Translations under genes and position numbers: made by a program
Source: DASQZK01 sp963771005
GTDB lineage: Bacteria; Bacteroidota; Bacteroidia; Bacteroidales; GCA-2748055
Length of the DNA: 64,000 nucleotides
Assembly: GCA_963771005.1 (NCBI GenBank)
Contig: CAVYRO010000002.1
Span: forward strand, 310,001 to 374,000
Direction of reading: 5' to 3'
The notes under the pieces: model-generated
What the model was told of the DNA's origin: nothing
What the model saw: the letters and a program-made list of their open reading frames with translations, nothing else
Database searches by the model: none
In this document: positions 27,809 through 35,967 of the stretch, piece after piece
Numbering within the stretch: position 1 is the first letter of the stretch
How the letters are laid out: the number at the start of each line of letters is the position of its first letter

Positions 27809-27915
27809 GGAAGATTATCTTTACAAAGCCCAAAGTTAAGGATTTTTCTGAACCAAAGGGAGAGGCTTTATAAACAGAATAACGCAATTGGAAAATTACG
27901 GTTTACCTTTGGAAG

Positions 27916-28143
27916 TTAATCGATAATATATTTGGACAAGGCCTTTTTAATACCCGGCATGATTACCATGACAACCGGCAAAGCTACAATAAAGGCAATG
28001 GCCCATGCTTTCATCCAGCGGGAGAGGAAATCGTGCAGGAATCCATTGTTCAATGCTACGCTCACAAAGGTTACAACGAGGGTCATGATGAAAACCATTA
28101 GTATAAGCGTCACTTTCAGTTCATGTTTTTTAGCAATCTTCAT
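27916..28143 (-). CDS. Small DUF2798-like membrane protein
   Basis: A 75-aa protein with two membrane helices (about 10-31 and 45-64) and basic loops. The phrase WMKAWAIAFIVALPVVMVIMPGIKK is typical of DUF2798 proteins. Its start lies only a few bases after the end of the permease gene, so it is the last gene of the arsR-like operon. Function unknown. Confidence 0.75.
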   Translation of the reverse strand: MKIAKKHELKVTLILMVFIMTLVVTFVSVALNNGFLHDFLSRWMKAWAIAFIVALPVVMVIMPGIKKALSKYIID

Positions 28144-28147
28144 GTTT

Positions 28148-29194
28148 CTAAAATATCAGGTTGAATAAAAATCCGACGATAAGGATGCCGCCAGCCACTA
28201 TACCGATAAATGTAACAATCAACGGGAGTTTTAATACTTTTTTCAGGATAATGGTTTCAGGAAGCGATAAGGCGATAACCGACATCATAAATGCCAGCGC
28301 AGTTCCCAATGAGGCTCCCTTTTCAATAAGAACCGAAACAATAGGGATAATACCTGCGGCATTTGAATATAATGGCACACCGATCAATACGGATAAGGGA
28401 ACGCTGTACCAAACGGATTTACCCATAAAACCAGCCATTAATCCAGCGGGCACAAAGCCATGAACTCCTGCGCCCACCGCTATACCGATGGCTACATAAA
28501 GCCATACTTTTCCGACAATCTCCCTCACCGCATTATAACCGGATCCTATGCGTTGCGACCAGGTAAGTTTCCCGTCTTCCACATTCCCGTCTCCAAATTT
28601 TGTCTTATATACCCAATCTTCAACCCAATGCTCCAGCTTTAGCTTACCGATGATCCACCCCGCGATGATTGAGATGAGAAGTCCGGTGGATACATAAATA
28701 AGTGCTGTTTTCCAGCCGAAAAGGCCAAAAAGCAATACAACGGCAACCTCATTGATCATCGGGGCAGCGATCAGGAAGGAAAAGGTAACGCCCAGTGGTA
28801 CTCCAGATTCGACAAAGCCCAGGAACAGCGGAATGGCCGAGCAGGAGCAAAACGGTGTTACGATTCCCAGAAGCGATGCCAGGATATTTCCCGTAAAAAG
28901 TGTTTTTCCTTCCAGGGTTTTACGGGTGCGTTCCGGTGTAAAAAAAGTTCGGATGATCCCTACAAAGAAGATAATGATGATGAGTAATAAGATCACTTTG
29001 GGAAATTCAAATATAAAAAAGCGGATGGCTTCATTCAGACGCGTACCCTTCAACGGACCGCTTATATTATTGATGAGCCAGGATGTAAACGGCTGCAGGT
29101 AATAATACATGATGAACCATACCGGTAGCAAAGCCACCGGAAGGAGGACCTTATTGTTTCTGGTCTTCAGCAATCTTAACATGGAAAGAGACAT
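28148..29194 (-). CDS. UPF0718/ArsP-like permease
   Basis: A polytopic permease of about 348 aa. The TPFCSCSAIPLFLGF motif (two cysteines) is the signature of the YraQ/ArsP group, whose ArsP members export trivalent organoarsenicals. Eight or more membrane helices are visible. The start was set at the ATG at 29194, which overlaps the upstream stop as TAATG; the frame is open further but would run deep into the neighbour. It is coupled to the ArsG-like gene. Substrate is inferred from context only. Confidence 0.85.
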   Translation of the reverse strand: MSLSMLRLLKTRNNKVLLPVALLPVWFIMYYYLQPFTSWLINNISGPLKGTRLNEAIRFFIFEFPKVILLLIIIIFFVGIIRTFFTPERTRKTLEGKTLFTGNILASLLGIVTPFCSCSAIPLFLGFVESGVPLGVTFSFLIAAPMINEVAVVLLFGLFGWKTALIYVSTGLLISIIAGWIIGKLKLEHWVEDWVYKTKFGDGNVEDGKLTWSQRIGSGYNAVREIVGKVWLYVAIGIAVGAGVHGFVPAGLMAGFMGKSVWYSVPLSVLIGVPLYSNAAGIIPIVSVLIEKGASLGTALAFMMSVIALSLPETIILKKVLKLPLIVTFIGIVAGGILIVGFLFNLIF

Positions 29195-29895
29195 TACAGG
29201 ATATAAAAAATAACGACGTAATAAATTCCTGTTATTATAAACAGTACGGCTACAACACGCCGGAACCATTTCTCAAAGGCTTTGAGGCGGTTGTAAAAAG
29301 TACCTATTCCTGATATGCTGTAAGCCAGTAACCACGCAATGATCAGAACAGGCAATCCGGTAGCAATTGCAAACACCAAAGGCAGGTAAAGTCCGGATGC
29401 ACTTGAGATACTCATCGGTACGAGCATACCAAAGTAGAGCGCCCCGCTATAGGGACAAAAAGCGAGGGCAAACACTACCCCGAGAATAAATGCACCCGGG
29501 AGGCTGCCTTTGCTTTTTTCGCCAATTTTATCTGGTAAACCTGAAAAAACAGGAAGTTTAATTTTTAAAAGATCGAAAAGGAAAAGACCTGTAAGGATGA
29601 GAATGAAGCCGATCAATCGTTCACCCCAACCCTGGAAGATCCTGGCTACCTGGAATCGACCTGCCCCAAGGTACAGGATAACACCGAGTACGGTATAGCT
29701 TAATGCTCTCCCTGAAGTATAAATGATGCCGCTAAGAAAGGTCTGTCTTTTATTCCCAATATTCTTGCTGATAAATCCTATGGCAGTGATATTTGTGGCC
29801 AGCGGACATGGACTCAAAGCAGTCATAAGACCCAATACGATCGCGGACCAGAAAGGAAAGGATGAAGTTTCAAGGAGGTGATGCAGGTATTCCAT
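29194..29895 (-). CDS. CcdA-like membrane protein, ArsG-type permease
   Basis: A 233-aa six-helix membrane protein of the DsbD/CcdA superfamily. Paired cysteines lie at C30 (ALSPCPLATN) and C147 (ALAFCPYSGAL), each next to a proline as in thiol-electron carriers. This form matches the ArsG family, known from Shewanella as part of the arsEFG system for aromatic arsenicals. It follows the ArsF-like lipoprotein by 12 bp and overlaps the ArsP-like permease. It could pass electrons or export reduced arsenical. Confidence 0.83.
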   Translation of the reverse strand: MEYLHHLLETSSFPFWSAIVLGLMTALSPCPLATNITAIGFISKNIGNKRQTFLSGIIYTSGRALSYTVLGVILYLGAGRFQVARIFQGWGERLIGFILILTGLFLFDLLKIKLPVFSGLPDKIGEKSKGSLPGAFILGVVFALAFCPYSGALYFGMLVPMSISSASGLYLPLVFAIATGLPVLIIAWLLAYSISGIGTFYNRLKAFEKWFRRVVAVLFIITGIYYVVIFYIL

Positions 29896-29907
29896 TTCTT
29901 CCGTCAG

Positions 29908-30327
29908 TTAATTCAATAGAGGATCGATAGCCGATTTTATATACGGTTTCAGTCCATCCGGGTCCTTTCCGAAAGCAAAGGCCTGTTCCGTAAGCTCTGT
30001 TCTGTCTTTTTCATTTGATGAAGGCACAACAAGCAGCATATTCCAGGCAACCTGGTACTTCACAGCCAGTTCTTTATTTTGGGGTTCTTCAATGTTCACA
30101 CTTTCAAATTCGATGATACCGTCTTCCTGCTGATTTTTGTATAACTCATCCAGTACGGCGACCGTTGCTTTTTCGGCATTGAGGCATCCTATGCAACGGT
30201 GTGTGCCATGGAAGAAATACACAGTGACCTTTGCCCTGATTTCCGGATCTTTTTTACCGGTTTGCTGACTATAACCCGTGCAACTCACGATGAATGCCAG
30301 CATGATTAAAATGAAAAAATTTCTCAT
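29908..30327 (-). CDS. ArsF-like thioredoxin-fold lipoprotein
   Basis: About 139 aa. Residues 1-16 form a lipoprotein signal with VSC and lipid cysteine C16. The mature part holds YFFHGTHRCIGCLNAEKA with a C45-x-x-C48 pair and ends GLKPYIKSAID. This is the pattern of the ArsF family, annotated as a nitrophenyl/aromatic arsenical reductase subunit. ATGs at 30333 and 30357 are also in frame. The latter is only 2 bp from the operator at 30360, so an internal start is preferred. Confidence 0.78.
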   Translation of the reverse strand: MRNFFILIMLAFIVSCTGYSQQTGKKDPEIRAKVTVYFFHGTHRCIGCLNAEKATVAVLDELYKNQQEDGIIEFESVNIEEPQNKELAVKYQVAWNMLLVVPSSNEKDRTELTEQAFAFGKDPDGLKPYIKSAIDPLLN

Positions 30328-30359
30328 ACTCATGATTTTAAAGTTATACCATTTCATAG

Positions 30360-30377
30360 TTTCGCAAATACACGAAA
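30360..30377 (-). promoter_or_regulatory. ArsR-type operator 2, before arsF
   Basis: TTTCGCAAATACACGAAA: 5-bp arms TTTCG/CGAAA with an 8-base spacer. It matches operator 1 at 30967 in 17 of 19 positions when one flanking base is included. It lies between arsR and arsF, so arsF-arsG-permease should have its own ArsR-controlled promoter. Confidence 0.75.
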
Positions 30378-30396
30378 TAAAAGTAAAAAAAATATA

Positions 30397-30696
30397 TTAA
30401 AGTAATTCCCCGAAATATTCGCGGGCGGTCTCCCAGTTAGCGCGGTTGATACAATATTTGATGTATGGGGGGGTGATCTCTCCCTGGATGAGCCCCGCCA
30501 GCTTAAGTTCCTTTAGATGTTGTGAAATTGTGGAACGTGCGATCGGCAGTCTTTCAAAAAACTCACCACTGGTGCAACATCCATTCAGGCCCGACAATTC
30601 CCGGAGGATATATACACGTGCAGGATGACTCAACGCCTTAGCAAACTGCGCTATCCTTATATCTTTTTCAGCAAATTCCACTTTTTCGTCTATCAT
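30397..30696 (-). CDS. arsR: ArsR-family transcriptional repressor
   Basis: A 99-aa winged-helix repressor. ALSHPARVYILREL and ARSTISQHLKELKLAGLI are the ArsR/SmtB core. Cysteines C40 and C41 (GCCTSG) plus C82 could bind As(III) or another soft metal or respond to thiol oxidation. It lies 10 bp after the thioredoxin-like gene in the same operon. Two near-identical palindromic operators, upstream of the operon and of arsF, are its likely targets. Confidence 0.9.
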   Translation of the reverse strand: MIDEKVEFAEKDIRIAQFAKALSHPARVYILRELSGLNGCCTSGEFFERLPIARSTISQHLKELKLAGLIQGEITPPYIKYCINRANWETAREYFGELL

Positions 30697-30706
30697 GACA
30701 GGTTCC

Positions 30707-30952
30707 TTAAATGAATTTCAGGATGATGTCTTTCAATTCCGCGGCACCCGGAACACGACCATACAAAGCAATCTTCCCGTTGATAACAAGCGCCGGTGTG
30801 CGCATTACCCCATAGGACATTATTTTTTGAATATCCTCAACTTTTTCAATGTCGGCTTCGATGTTTAAACCGGCCACGGCAGCGGCAGTTGCCTTTTCAA
30901 GATTTTTGCAGTTGGGACATCCCATCCCGAGGATTTTGATGTTGGTACTCAT
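30707..30952 (-). CDS. Small thioredoxin-like protein (MTH895 type)
   Basis: An 81-aa glutaredoxin/thioredoxin-fold protein with active site C12-P-N-C15, VMRTPALVING (the cis-proline loop) and the IKILGMGCPNC start typical of the redox-active disulfide 2 group. It is cytoplasmic, with no signal. It heads the ArsR operon and probably passes electrons to the membrane CcdA/ArsG-like protein. Confidence 0.88.
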   Translation of the reverse strand: MSTNIKILGMGCPNCKNLEKATAAAVAGLNIEADIEKVEDIQKIMSYGVMRTPALVINGKIALYGRVPGAAELKDIILKFI

Positions 30953-30966
30953 AAACTTCCATTTTT

Positions 30967-30990
30967 GTATTTCGCAAACATACGAAATAC
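30967..30990 (-). promoter_or_regulatory. ArsR-type operator 1, operon promoter
   Basis: GTATTTCG and CGAAATAC form perfect 8-bp arms around the spacer CAAACATA, 15 bp upstream of the thioredoxin-like gene start. The core TTTCGCAAAnAnACGAAAT is shared with operator 2 at 30360. Confidence 0.8.
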
Positions 30991-31116
30991 TTTTTAAAAT
31001 TCTTTCTTTTTAACCATTAAATCTGACAGGTTTTTAAAAACCAGTCCGGTATTCTGACCGGTTGGGTTCGTCCGGACCGCAAACCCAAGTTCGAAAAATG
31101 GATCTCTTTCCCCCAG

Positions 31117-31155
31117 CTAATCCGTGATAATCTGTGCAATTTGTGGTTAAACCAG
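31117..31155. repeat. Dispersed AATCTGTG-type intergenic repeat
   Basis: GCTAATCCGTGATAATCTGTG followed by CAATTTGTGGTTAAACC repeats, with a few changes, the phrase at 196-235. It lies between two operons on the minus strand. Confidence 0.6.
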
Positions 31156-31185
31156 TGCCCTTCGATCGACCACATTGCCTAATCT

Positions 31186-31749
31186 TCAGACTTTCAGTAA
31201 ACCGCGAAATCCGCGAGCCCCATAATAGGATTCAGCTCCGTTATGATACAGGAAAACCGCATCGTACCGGCGGTCGCAAAAGACAGCTCCTCCGAGTTTC
31301 CTGATATCAGCGGGAGTCTTCACCCAGCTCGAGGTTTTCTGATCGAATTTTCCGAGCTTCTGCAGTTCGCGGTACTCTTTTTCCGTAAGCAATTCAATGC
31401 CCATAGTTGCAGCCATATCCATGGCGCTGTTCTCCGGTTTGAATTGTTTTCTTGCATCGAGAGCTTCACGGTCGTAACAGAGATTCCGGCGGCCTTTCGG
31501 ACTTTCCGGTGAACAATCGAAATAAATGTACTCGCCGGTCTTCTTATCAAGGCCAACCACATCCGGTTCGCCGCCTGTTCGTTCCATCTCATTCAGCGAC
31601 CACAGTTTCGTGGGATCTGCCTCCAGCTTCGCCAGTATTTTCTTCCATTCCAGATCCTTATGCCGGTTCATGTTTTTCTCAAAGCGGGTCTTCAATGTAC
31701 CGGTAATTTCCTCTTTTTGTTCGCGTGTCAGCTTCTTTTCATTCTTCAT
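31186..31749 (-). CDS. DUF4256 domain protein
   Basis: A 187-aa protein matching the DUF4256 family, with WSLNEMERTGGEPDVVG, YIYFDCSPESPKGRRNLCYD and GVxFCDRRYDxVFLYHNGAESYYG-type phrases (here GGAVFCDRRYDAVFLYHNGA). It is soluble, with no catalytic motif that I can name. It is last in the ArsR-SRPBCC-DoxX operon, a company in which this family often travels. Confidence 0.87.
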   Translation of the reverse strand: MKNEKKLTREQKEEITGTLKTRFEKNMNRHKDLEWKKILAKLEADPTKLWSLNEMERTGGEPDVVGLDKKTGEYIYFDCSPESPKGRRNLCYDREALDARKQFKPENSAMDMAATMGIELLTEKEYRELQKLGKFDQKTSSWVKTPADIRKLGGAVFCDRRYDAVFLYHNGAESYYGARGFRGLLKV

Positions 31750-31758
31750 TTGATTCCT

Positions 31759-32163
31759 TTATTTATGGACTGAAATAATTTTTCTGCCTGCAGGTCTGAA
31801 ATACCATGATATCATAGTCAGGCCCAGAAGTAACAAGGCTGGAAACAATTCGTTCAGGGGATCTCCCATAGCGATGTGCGAAATTATCGCCCCCGTCATA
31901 ACAAAGAAAAAGCCTGCGTAAGCCCATTCCTTCAGCAGGGGAAATTTAGGGATAAGTACCGCAATAACTCCCATAATTTTCCAGACCCCTAAAATGGTCA
32001 GAAGATAAACAGGATACCCCAGGTATTTAATTCCATACACGCCGGGTGGGGCCACGGCTCCGTCCTGTTCTACTCTGAATAACTGCACCAGTCCGGTCGA
32101 TAACATTCCCAATGCAAGCCATAGAGTGGAAATCCAATAAATGATCTTATTTGTCTTTTTCAT
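31759..32163 (-). CDS. DoxX-like membrane protein
   Basis: A 134-aa protein with four membrane helices (about 8-28, 45-68, 78-95 and 100-120). GIKYLGYPVYLLTILGVWKIMGVIAVLIP is the DoxX-like hallmark. It lies 6 bp after the SRPBCC gene and 9 bp before DUF4256, which makes a tight operon. Confidence 0.88.
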   Translation of the reverse strand: MKKTNKIIYWISTLWLALGMLSTGLVQLFRVEQDGAVAPPGVYGIKYLGYPVYLLTILGVWKIMGVIAVLIPKFPLLKEWAYAGFFFVMTGAIISHIAMGDPLNELFPALLLLGLTMISWYFRPAGRKIISVHK

Positions 32164-32169
32164 AGTATA

Positions 32170-32637
32170 TTATTTTAATTTGCTCAAAATGTCTTCTAAA
32201 CGGTCATGTGCCATACTTATGCCCCGGGCAAAAGGCAGTTGCAGTACCTGGTCCCTTTTATCAACCGATTCATAGATTACATGCATGGTGAGTTTGCTCG
32301 TGTCGCCGGAGAGCTCCTCAAATTCATAAACCTCCAGCTGGACGCCAAATGGCGAATTCCCCATTTCAAAAGTCCGGATGATTTGGCGGTTCGGAATGAA
32401 CTCGTGGATCACCCCGTTGGCCTGGAATACAATATTTCCCTTCGGATCGGCCGTTTCATACACATATCGGCCATATTTTTTACTCTCCTGCACCACCACC
32501 CTTGTGCCCATCCATTGCTCCACGAGTCCGGACTCTTCGTAAGCCCTGAAAAGCAACTCCAGGGGCAGGTCAAATTCCCGGGTGATCCATAAATCCTGTT
32601 TACCACCTTCGGCATTGATTTTTGTTTTCAGTTCCAT
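32170..32637 (-). CDS. SRPBCC (AHSA1-like) domain protein
   Basis: A 155-aa START/Bet v1-fold protein. The N-terminus ITREFDLPLELLFRAYEESGLVEQWMG and the C-terminal helix GISMAHDRLEDIL are typical of AHSA1-like proteins that partner with ArsR regulators and probably bind a hydrophobic ligand. It lies 5 bp from the ArsR gene. Confidence 0.88.
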   Translation of the reverse strand: MELKTKINAEGGKQDLWITREFDLPLELLFRAYEESGLVEQWMGTRVVVQESKKYGRYVYETADPKGNIVFQANGVIHEFIPNRQIIRTFEMGNSPFGVQLEVYEFEELSGDTSKLTMHVIYESVDKRDQVLQLPFARGISMAHDRLEDILSKLK

Positions 32638-32642
32638 GATAT

Positions 32643-32966
32643 CTATTTTTTTGATTTGTATTTTTTCATTACGGTCTCCAGTTTATTGAACCTCTCATCC
32701 CATAATTTCCGGAATGGTTCGATAAAGTCAGCTATCTCTTTCATCTTTTGAGGGTTAAGATGATAATATATTTCCCTGCCGTTTTGCTCCTGATTAAGCA
32801 ATTCGCACTCAGTAAGTATTTGCAGGTGTTTTGAAACTGTCGGTCTGGCGGTTTTGAAGTTGGCGGCAATTGCACCCGCCGTCAAGGATTGTGCTGCCAC
32901 CAGGAGAAGAATGGTCCTTCTTGTAGGGTCTGCCATGGCTTGAAAAACGTCTCGTCTTAAATTCAT
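32643..32966 (-). CDS. ArsR/SmtB-family regulator (SRPBCC-associated)
   Basis: A 107-aa winged-helix regulator: AMADPTRRTILLLVAAQSL, FKTARPTVSKHLQILTECELL and the wing NGREIYYHLNP. It lacks the metal-binding cysteines of ArsR proper, as is usual for regulators paired with AHSA1 proteins. It is first in its operon. Two 16-bp palindromes directly upstream are probably its autoregulatory operators. Confidence 0.9.
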   Translation of the reverse strand: MNLRRDVFQAMADPTRRTILLLVAAQSLTAGAIAANFKTARPTVSKHLQILTECELLNQEQNGREIYYHLNPQKMKEIADFIEPFRKLWDERFNKLETVMKKYKSKK

Positions 32967-32969
32967 TGT

Positions 32970-33011
32970 GTAGTTATTTGACTACAAATATATATGTAGT
33001 TATTTAACTAC
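32970..33011 (-). promoter_or_regulatory. Twin palindromic operators of the ArsR-SRPBCC operon
   Basis: GTAGTTATTTGACTAC (32970-32985) and GTAGTTATTTAACTAC (32996-33011) differ at one base and are each palindromic (arms GTAGT/ACTAC). Their starts are 26 bp apart. The first begins 4 bp before the start codon. Confidence 0.82.
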
Positions 33012-33070
33012 GCAAGTTTTTTCTGGATTTTTTTTTTAAACGTGTCAGGTTTAGGTGGGGCAGGAGCCGG

Positions 33071-33385
33071 CTAGTGGTCAAGAAGAAGGAGCTTCCCCGT
33101 ATTTGTTTTTTTCCCGGATATGATCCTGTACAAGTACATTTCACGGGGAAGATGGGAAATATTCATCATGCGGTTACCCTGCCCGGATTCCCTTGTAAAA
33201 ACCGAACTTCCCGTCAGATCAAACAACTCAAAGGTAAAAGTCAGGCTGCCGTAGGGTACGAGGAGGTCCGGATGGAAGGATCGGCCATTTGCCCGGGAGC
33301 CCACCCTGTAGAAGTATGGCCGGTCAGGGTAAAGCCGCTGGTACCCGATATAGGAAAGTTGTTCTGACGGAGCGACCGTGACAAT
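33071..33385 (-). pseudogene. Remnant of a T9SS-secreted protein (C-terminal sorting tail)
   Basis: The minus-strand frame codes for a type A T9SS tail: FELFDLTGSSVF, then MMNISHLPREMYLYRI and KTNTGKLLLLDH at the end. The frame stays open upstream into TVAPSEQLSYIGYQRLYP before hitting a stop near 33390. No start codon or catalytic domain is present, so this is the last 100 residues of a lost secreted protein. The flanking 33386-33622 holds nothing else I recognise. Confidence 0.75.
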
Positions 33386-33622
33386 GCATTTGTGCCTTCA
33401 ATCTTTCAGCCAGGGATCTAATTGCCAATGCAATATATCGCCGGGTCATTATCGGTCAAAACATTTATACGCCAAAAGGACTTTCGATCCAGCGGGTAAT
33501 TTTCCCCAAAGACGAACAGAAGTCCCTCTGAATCTGATGACTCTGGCTTTGCATTTTTAATTGTCCTGAATATCGATTAACTTTATGTGTTTGAAATGGA
33601 TTCCATTCATATTTTGCAGTGA

Positions 33623-34183
33623 TTGAAAGTATATATTAAAAATATGGTCTGCATACGATGCCAGATGGTTGTGAAGAGTGAACTTGAAAAGCTCGGATTA
33701 CGCTACGTAGATGTAAGGATAGGAGAAGCGGAGATAATGGAAGATATTCTACCGCACCTGCTGGTGGAGCTGGATGTAGCCTTAAGAAAATCGGGACTGG
33801 AACTGATGAACAACCAAAAAAGTATCCTGGTCGAAAAAATCAAAAGCGCTATTATTGAACTGGTGCATTACACAGATGAACAAATAAAAGTAAACCTCTC
33901 GGATTACCTGAACGAAAAACTTGATTACGATTACACCTACCTGGCCAATCTCTTTGCGGAAGTAAAAGGGATCACCATTGAAAAATTCTATCTGAAACAT
34001 AAGATTGAAAAAGTTAAGGAACTGATTGTTTATGATGAGCTTAATCTTTCCGAAATTGCCTACAAAATGCACTATAGCAGTGTGGCACACTTGTCCAATC
34101 AATTTAAAAAAATTACGGGATTAACACCTTCCCACTTCAAAGCGCTTAAAAATAAGAGGCGTGATACGCTGGAAAACGTGTGA
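33623..34183 (+). CDS. AraC-family regulator with N-terminal HMA-like domain (1)
   Basis: A 186-aa protein. Residues 1-70 begin KVYIKNMVCIRCQMVVKSEL, with C10-x-R-C13 in the place of the metal site of HMA ferredoxin-fold domains. Residues 100-180 form the AraC double helix-turn-helix: FYLKHKIEKVKELIVYD, LNLSEIAYKMHYSSVAHLSN, QFKKITGLTPSHFKAL. The start is TTG at 33623; no ATG gives the complete first strand. A paralogue lies at 63400. The motif block at 34178 begins within its stop codon. Confidence 0.88.
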   Translation: MKVYIKNMVCIRCQMVVKSELEKLGLRYVDVRIGEAEIMEDILPHLLVELDVALRKSGLELMNNQKSILVEKIKSAIIELVHYTDEQIKVNLSDYLNEKLDYDYTYLANLFAEVKGITIEKFYLKHKIEKVKELIVYDELNLSEIAYKMHYSSVAHLSNQFKKITGLTPSHFKALKNKRRDTLENV

Positions 34184-34242
34184 ATGATGTAAATTATTTT
34201 AAAAATTCTGTAACAGCATTTTTCACCGTTGAACGAACTTTG
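34178..34242 (+). promoter_or_regulatory. Composite AraC-type promoter, site A
   Basis: GTGTGAATGATGTAA (34178), TGTAAC at 34209 and GAACTTTG at 34235-34242. The first two elements are 31 bp apart start to start, and the -7-like box is 26 bp further. It drives the radical SAM gene with a leader of about 150 bases. It shares layout with sites B-F. Confidence 0.75.
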
Positions 34243-34391
34243 CTTTCAAATGGATAATGCAATCTGTGCTTGCCGGTATTTTTTCATCCGGGTCCAAGCG
34301 ATATAATCTGTCTTAGCTAAACTCTCTCAAAAATATTTCGGGTAATTCCTGTCTCATGGGTTATTGATTAAAACAAATATTGATTCCTGTA

Positions 34392-35888
34392 ATGAAAATA
34401 TTACTTGTGTATCCGTTATATCCCGATTCCTTCTGGAGTTTTAAACATGCCCTTAGATTTATTTCAAAAAAAGCAGCCGTCCCTCCACTCGGGTTGATCA
34501 CCGTTTCTGCAATGTTGCCAAAAAACTGGGAAAAAAGGCTGGTAGATATGAATGTCTCTGAGCTTGATATAAAAGATATTAGCTGGGCAGATTATGTTTT
34601 CGTAAGCGCAATGTACATTCAAAAAGAATCAGTCAATAAAATCATTTCAGAATGCGTAAGACTAAAGACAAAAATTGTTGCAGGTGGTCCGCTATTTACA
34701 CAGGAATACGAAAATTACCCTCAGATCGATCATTTTGTTTTAAACGAAGCGGAAATCACATTGCCATTGTTCCTGGCAGATTTGTCGCACAGGAAGCCTG
34801 ATAGAGTTTACAAAACGGATCAATTTGCAGATCTTTCCATGTCACCTGTCCCGGATTACCATTTGTTGCAGAAGAAAAAATATGTCTTTATGAACATGCA
34901 ATTATCACGCGGGTGTCCGTTTTCATGTGACTTTTGCGAAATAACCTCACTTTTGGGTCATAGGGTAAGGATGAAGAGCACCAGTCAAATTATGAATGAA
35001 CTTGAGGCAATATACAATCTGAATTGGCGCGGACCTGTTTCAATAGTCGACGATAATTTTATTGGTAACAAAAAGGAAGTAAAAGGAAATTTGCTACCTG
35101 CCATGAAAAAATGGATGCAAATACATAAAAATCCTTTTGTCTTTAATGTTCAGAGTTCCATTAATCTGGCTGACGACAAGGAATTGATGTCGCTAATGGT
35201 TGAAACAGGCTTCACATCAGCATTTATTGGAATAGAAACTCCCGATGAAATCTCGCTTCACACGTGTAACAAACTACAAAACAAAAACAGAGACTTGCTG
35301 AAATGCATAAAAACGATTCAAAATGAGGGTCTTCAGGTTTCGGGAGGGTTTATTGTAGGTTTTGACAGTGATACTCCCAGTGTTTTTCAACGGCAAATTG
35401 ATTTTATACAAAAGAGCGGGATCGTTTCAGCAATGGTAGGACTATTGAATGCTCCGAAAAATACTTCATTGTACAAGCGGCTGGAAGCTGAAAACAGGTT
35501 GACCATAGAAGCTTCCGGCAACAATACCGATTCTTCAATGAATTTTATTCCAAAAATGGATTACAATGAATTGATGGATGGGTATAAAAAAATAATATAT
35601 AACCTTTATGCAGCCAAGCCATATTATAAAAGAGTACGTCAATTATTTTTAAATTACCGGCGGATCTACAACAGACAAAAAAGAATTGATTTTTCGCTTA
35701 TGGCTGCTTTTCTAAAATCAGTATATATTATTGGTATTGTTAATAAAGGAAGACTTGAATATTGGAAATTACTGTTCTGGACCCTGTTTAAAAAGCCCGG
35801 ATTGTTTACAGATGCTATCACATTTGCAGTTTACGGATATCATTTCAGAACGGTTTATGGACTGGGACAAAACCGACAAAATATGTGA
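34392..35888 (+). CDS. B12-binding radical SAM protein
   Basis: A protein of about 498 aa. The N-terminal cobalamin-binding Rossmann domain (MKILLVYPLYP, then AGGPLFTQEYENYP) is followed by the radical SAM core with C175, C179 and C182 (GCPFSCDFC). A helical C-terminal part (DUF4070-like) follows. Related enzymes methylate or rearrange lipids, tetrapyrroles or unknown substrates. ATG at 34392 was chosen over 34380. It is the first target of the shared promoter motif. Confidence 0.87.
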   Translation: MKILLVYPLYPDSFWSFKHALRFISKKAAVPPLGLITVSAMLPKNWEKRLVDMNVSELDIKDISWADYVFVSAMYIQKESVNKIISECVRLKTKIVAGGPLFTQEYENYPQIDHFVLNEAEITLPLFLADLSHRKPDRVYKTDQFADLSMSPVPDYHLLQKKKYVFMNMQLSRGCPFSCDFCEITSLLGHRVRMKSTSQIMNELEAIYNLNWRGPVSIVDDNFIGNKKEVKGNLLPAMKKWMQIHKNPFVFNVQSSINLADDKELMSLMVETGFTSAFIGIETPDEISLHTCNKLQNKNRDLLKCIKTIQNEGLQVSGGFIVGFDSDTPSVFQRQIDFIQKSGIVSAMVGLLNAPKNTSLYKRLEAENRLTIEASGNNTDSSMNFIPKMDYNELMDGYKKIIYNLYAAKPYYKRVRQLFLNYRRIYNRQKRIDFSLMAAFLKSVYIIGIVNKGRLEYWKLLFWTLFKKPGLFTDAITFAVYGYHFRTVYGLGQNRQNM

Positions 35889-35948
35889 ATGGTGTAAATC
35901 AAACCATATAATGTTTGAAGCTTTGCCCTGTCAGTTGAGGTATCTTTT
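35883..35948 (+). promoter_or_regulatory. Composite AraC-type promoter, site F (degenerate)
   Basis: ATGTGAATGGTGTAA (35883-35897) matches 13 of 15 consensus positions. The second half-site is poor (TGTTT near 35912), while TATCTTTT at 35941-35948 is at the expected distance. It overlaps the stop of the radical SAM gene and precedes the cupin gene. Confidence 0.5.
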
Positions 35949-35967
35949 ATTTTTAATTGTGACGTAT

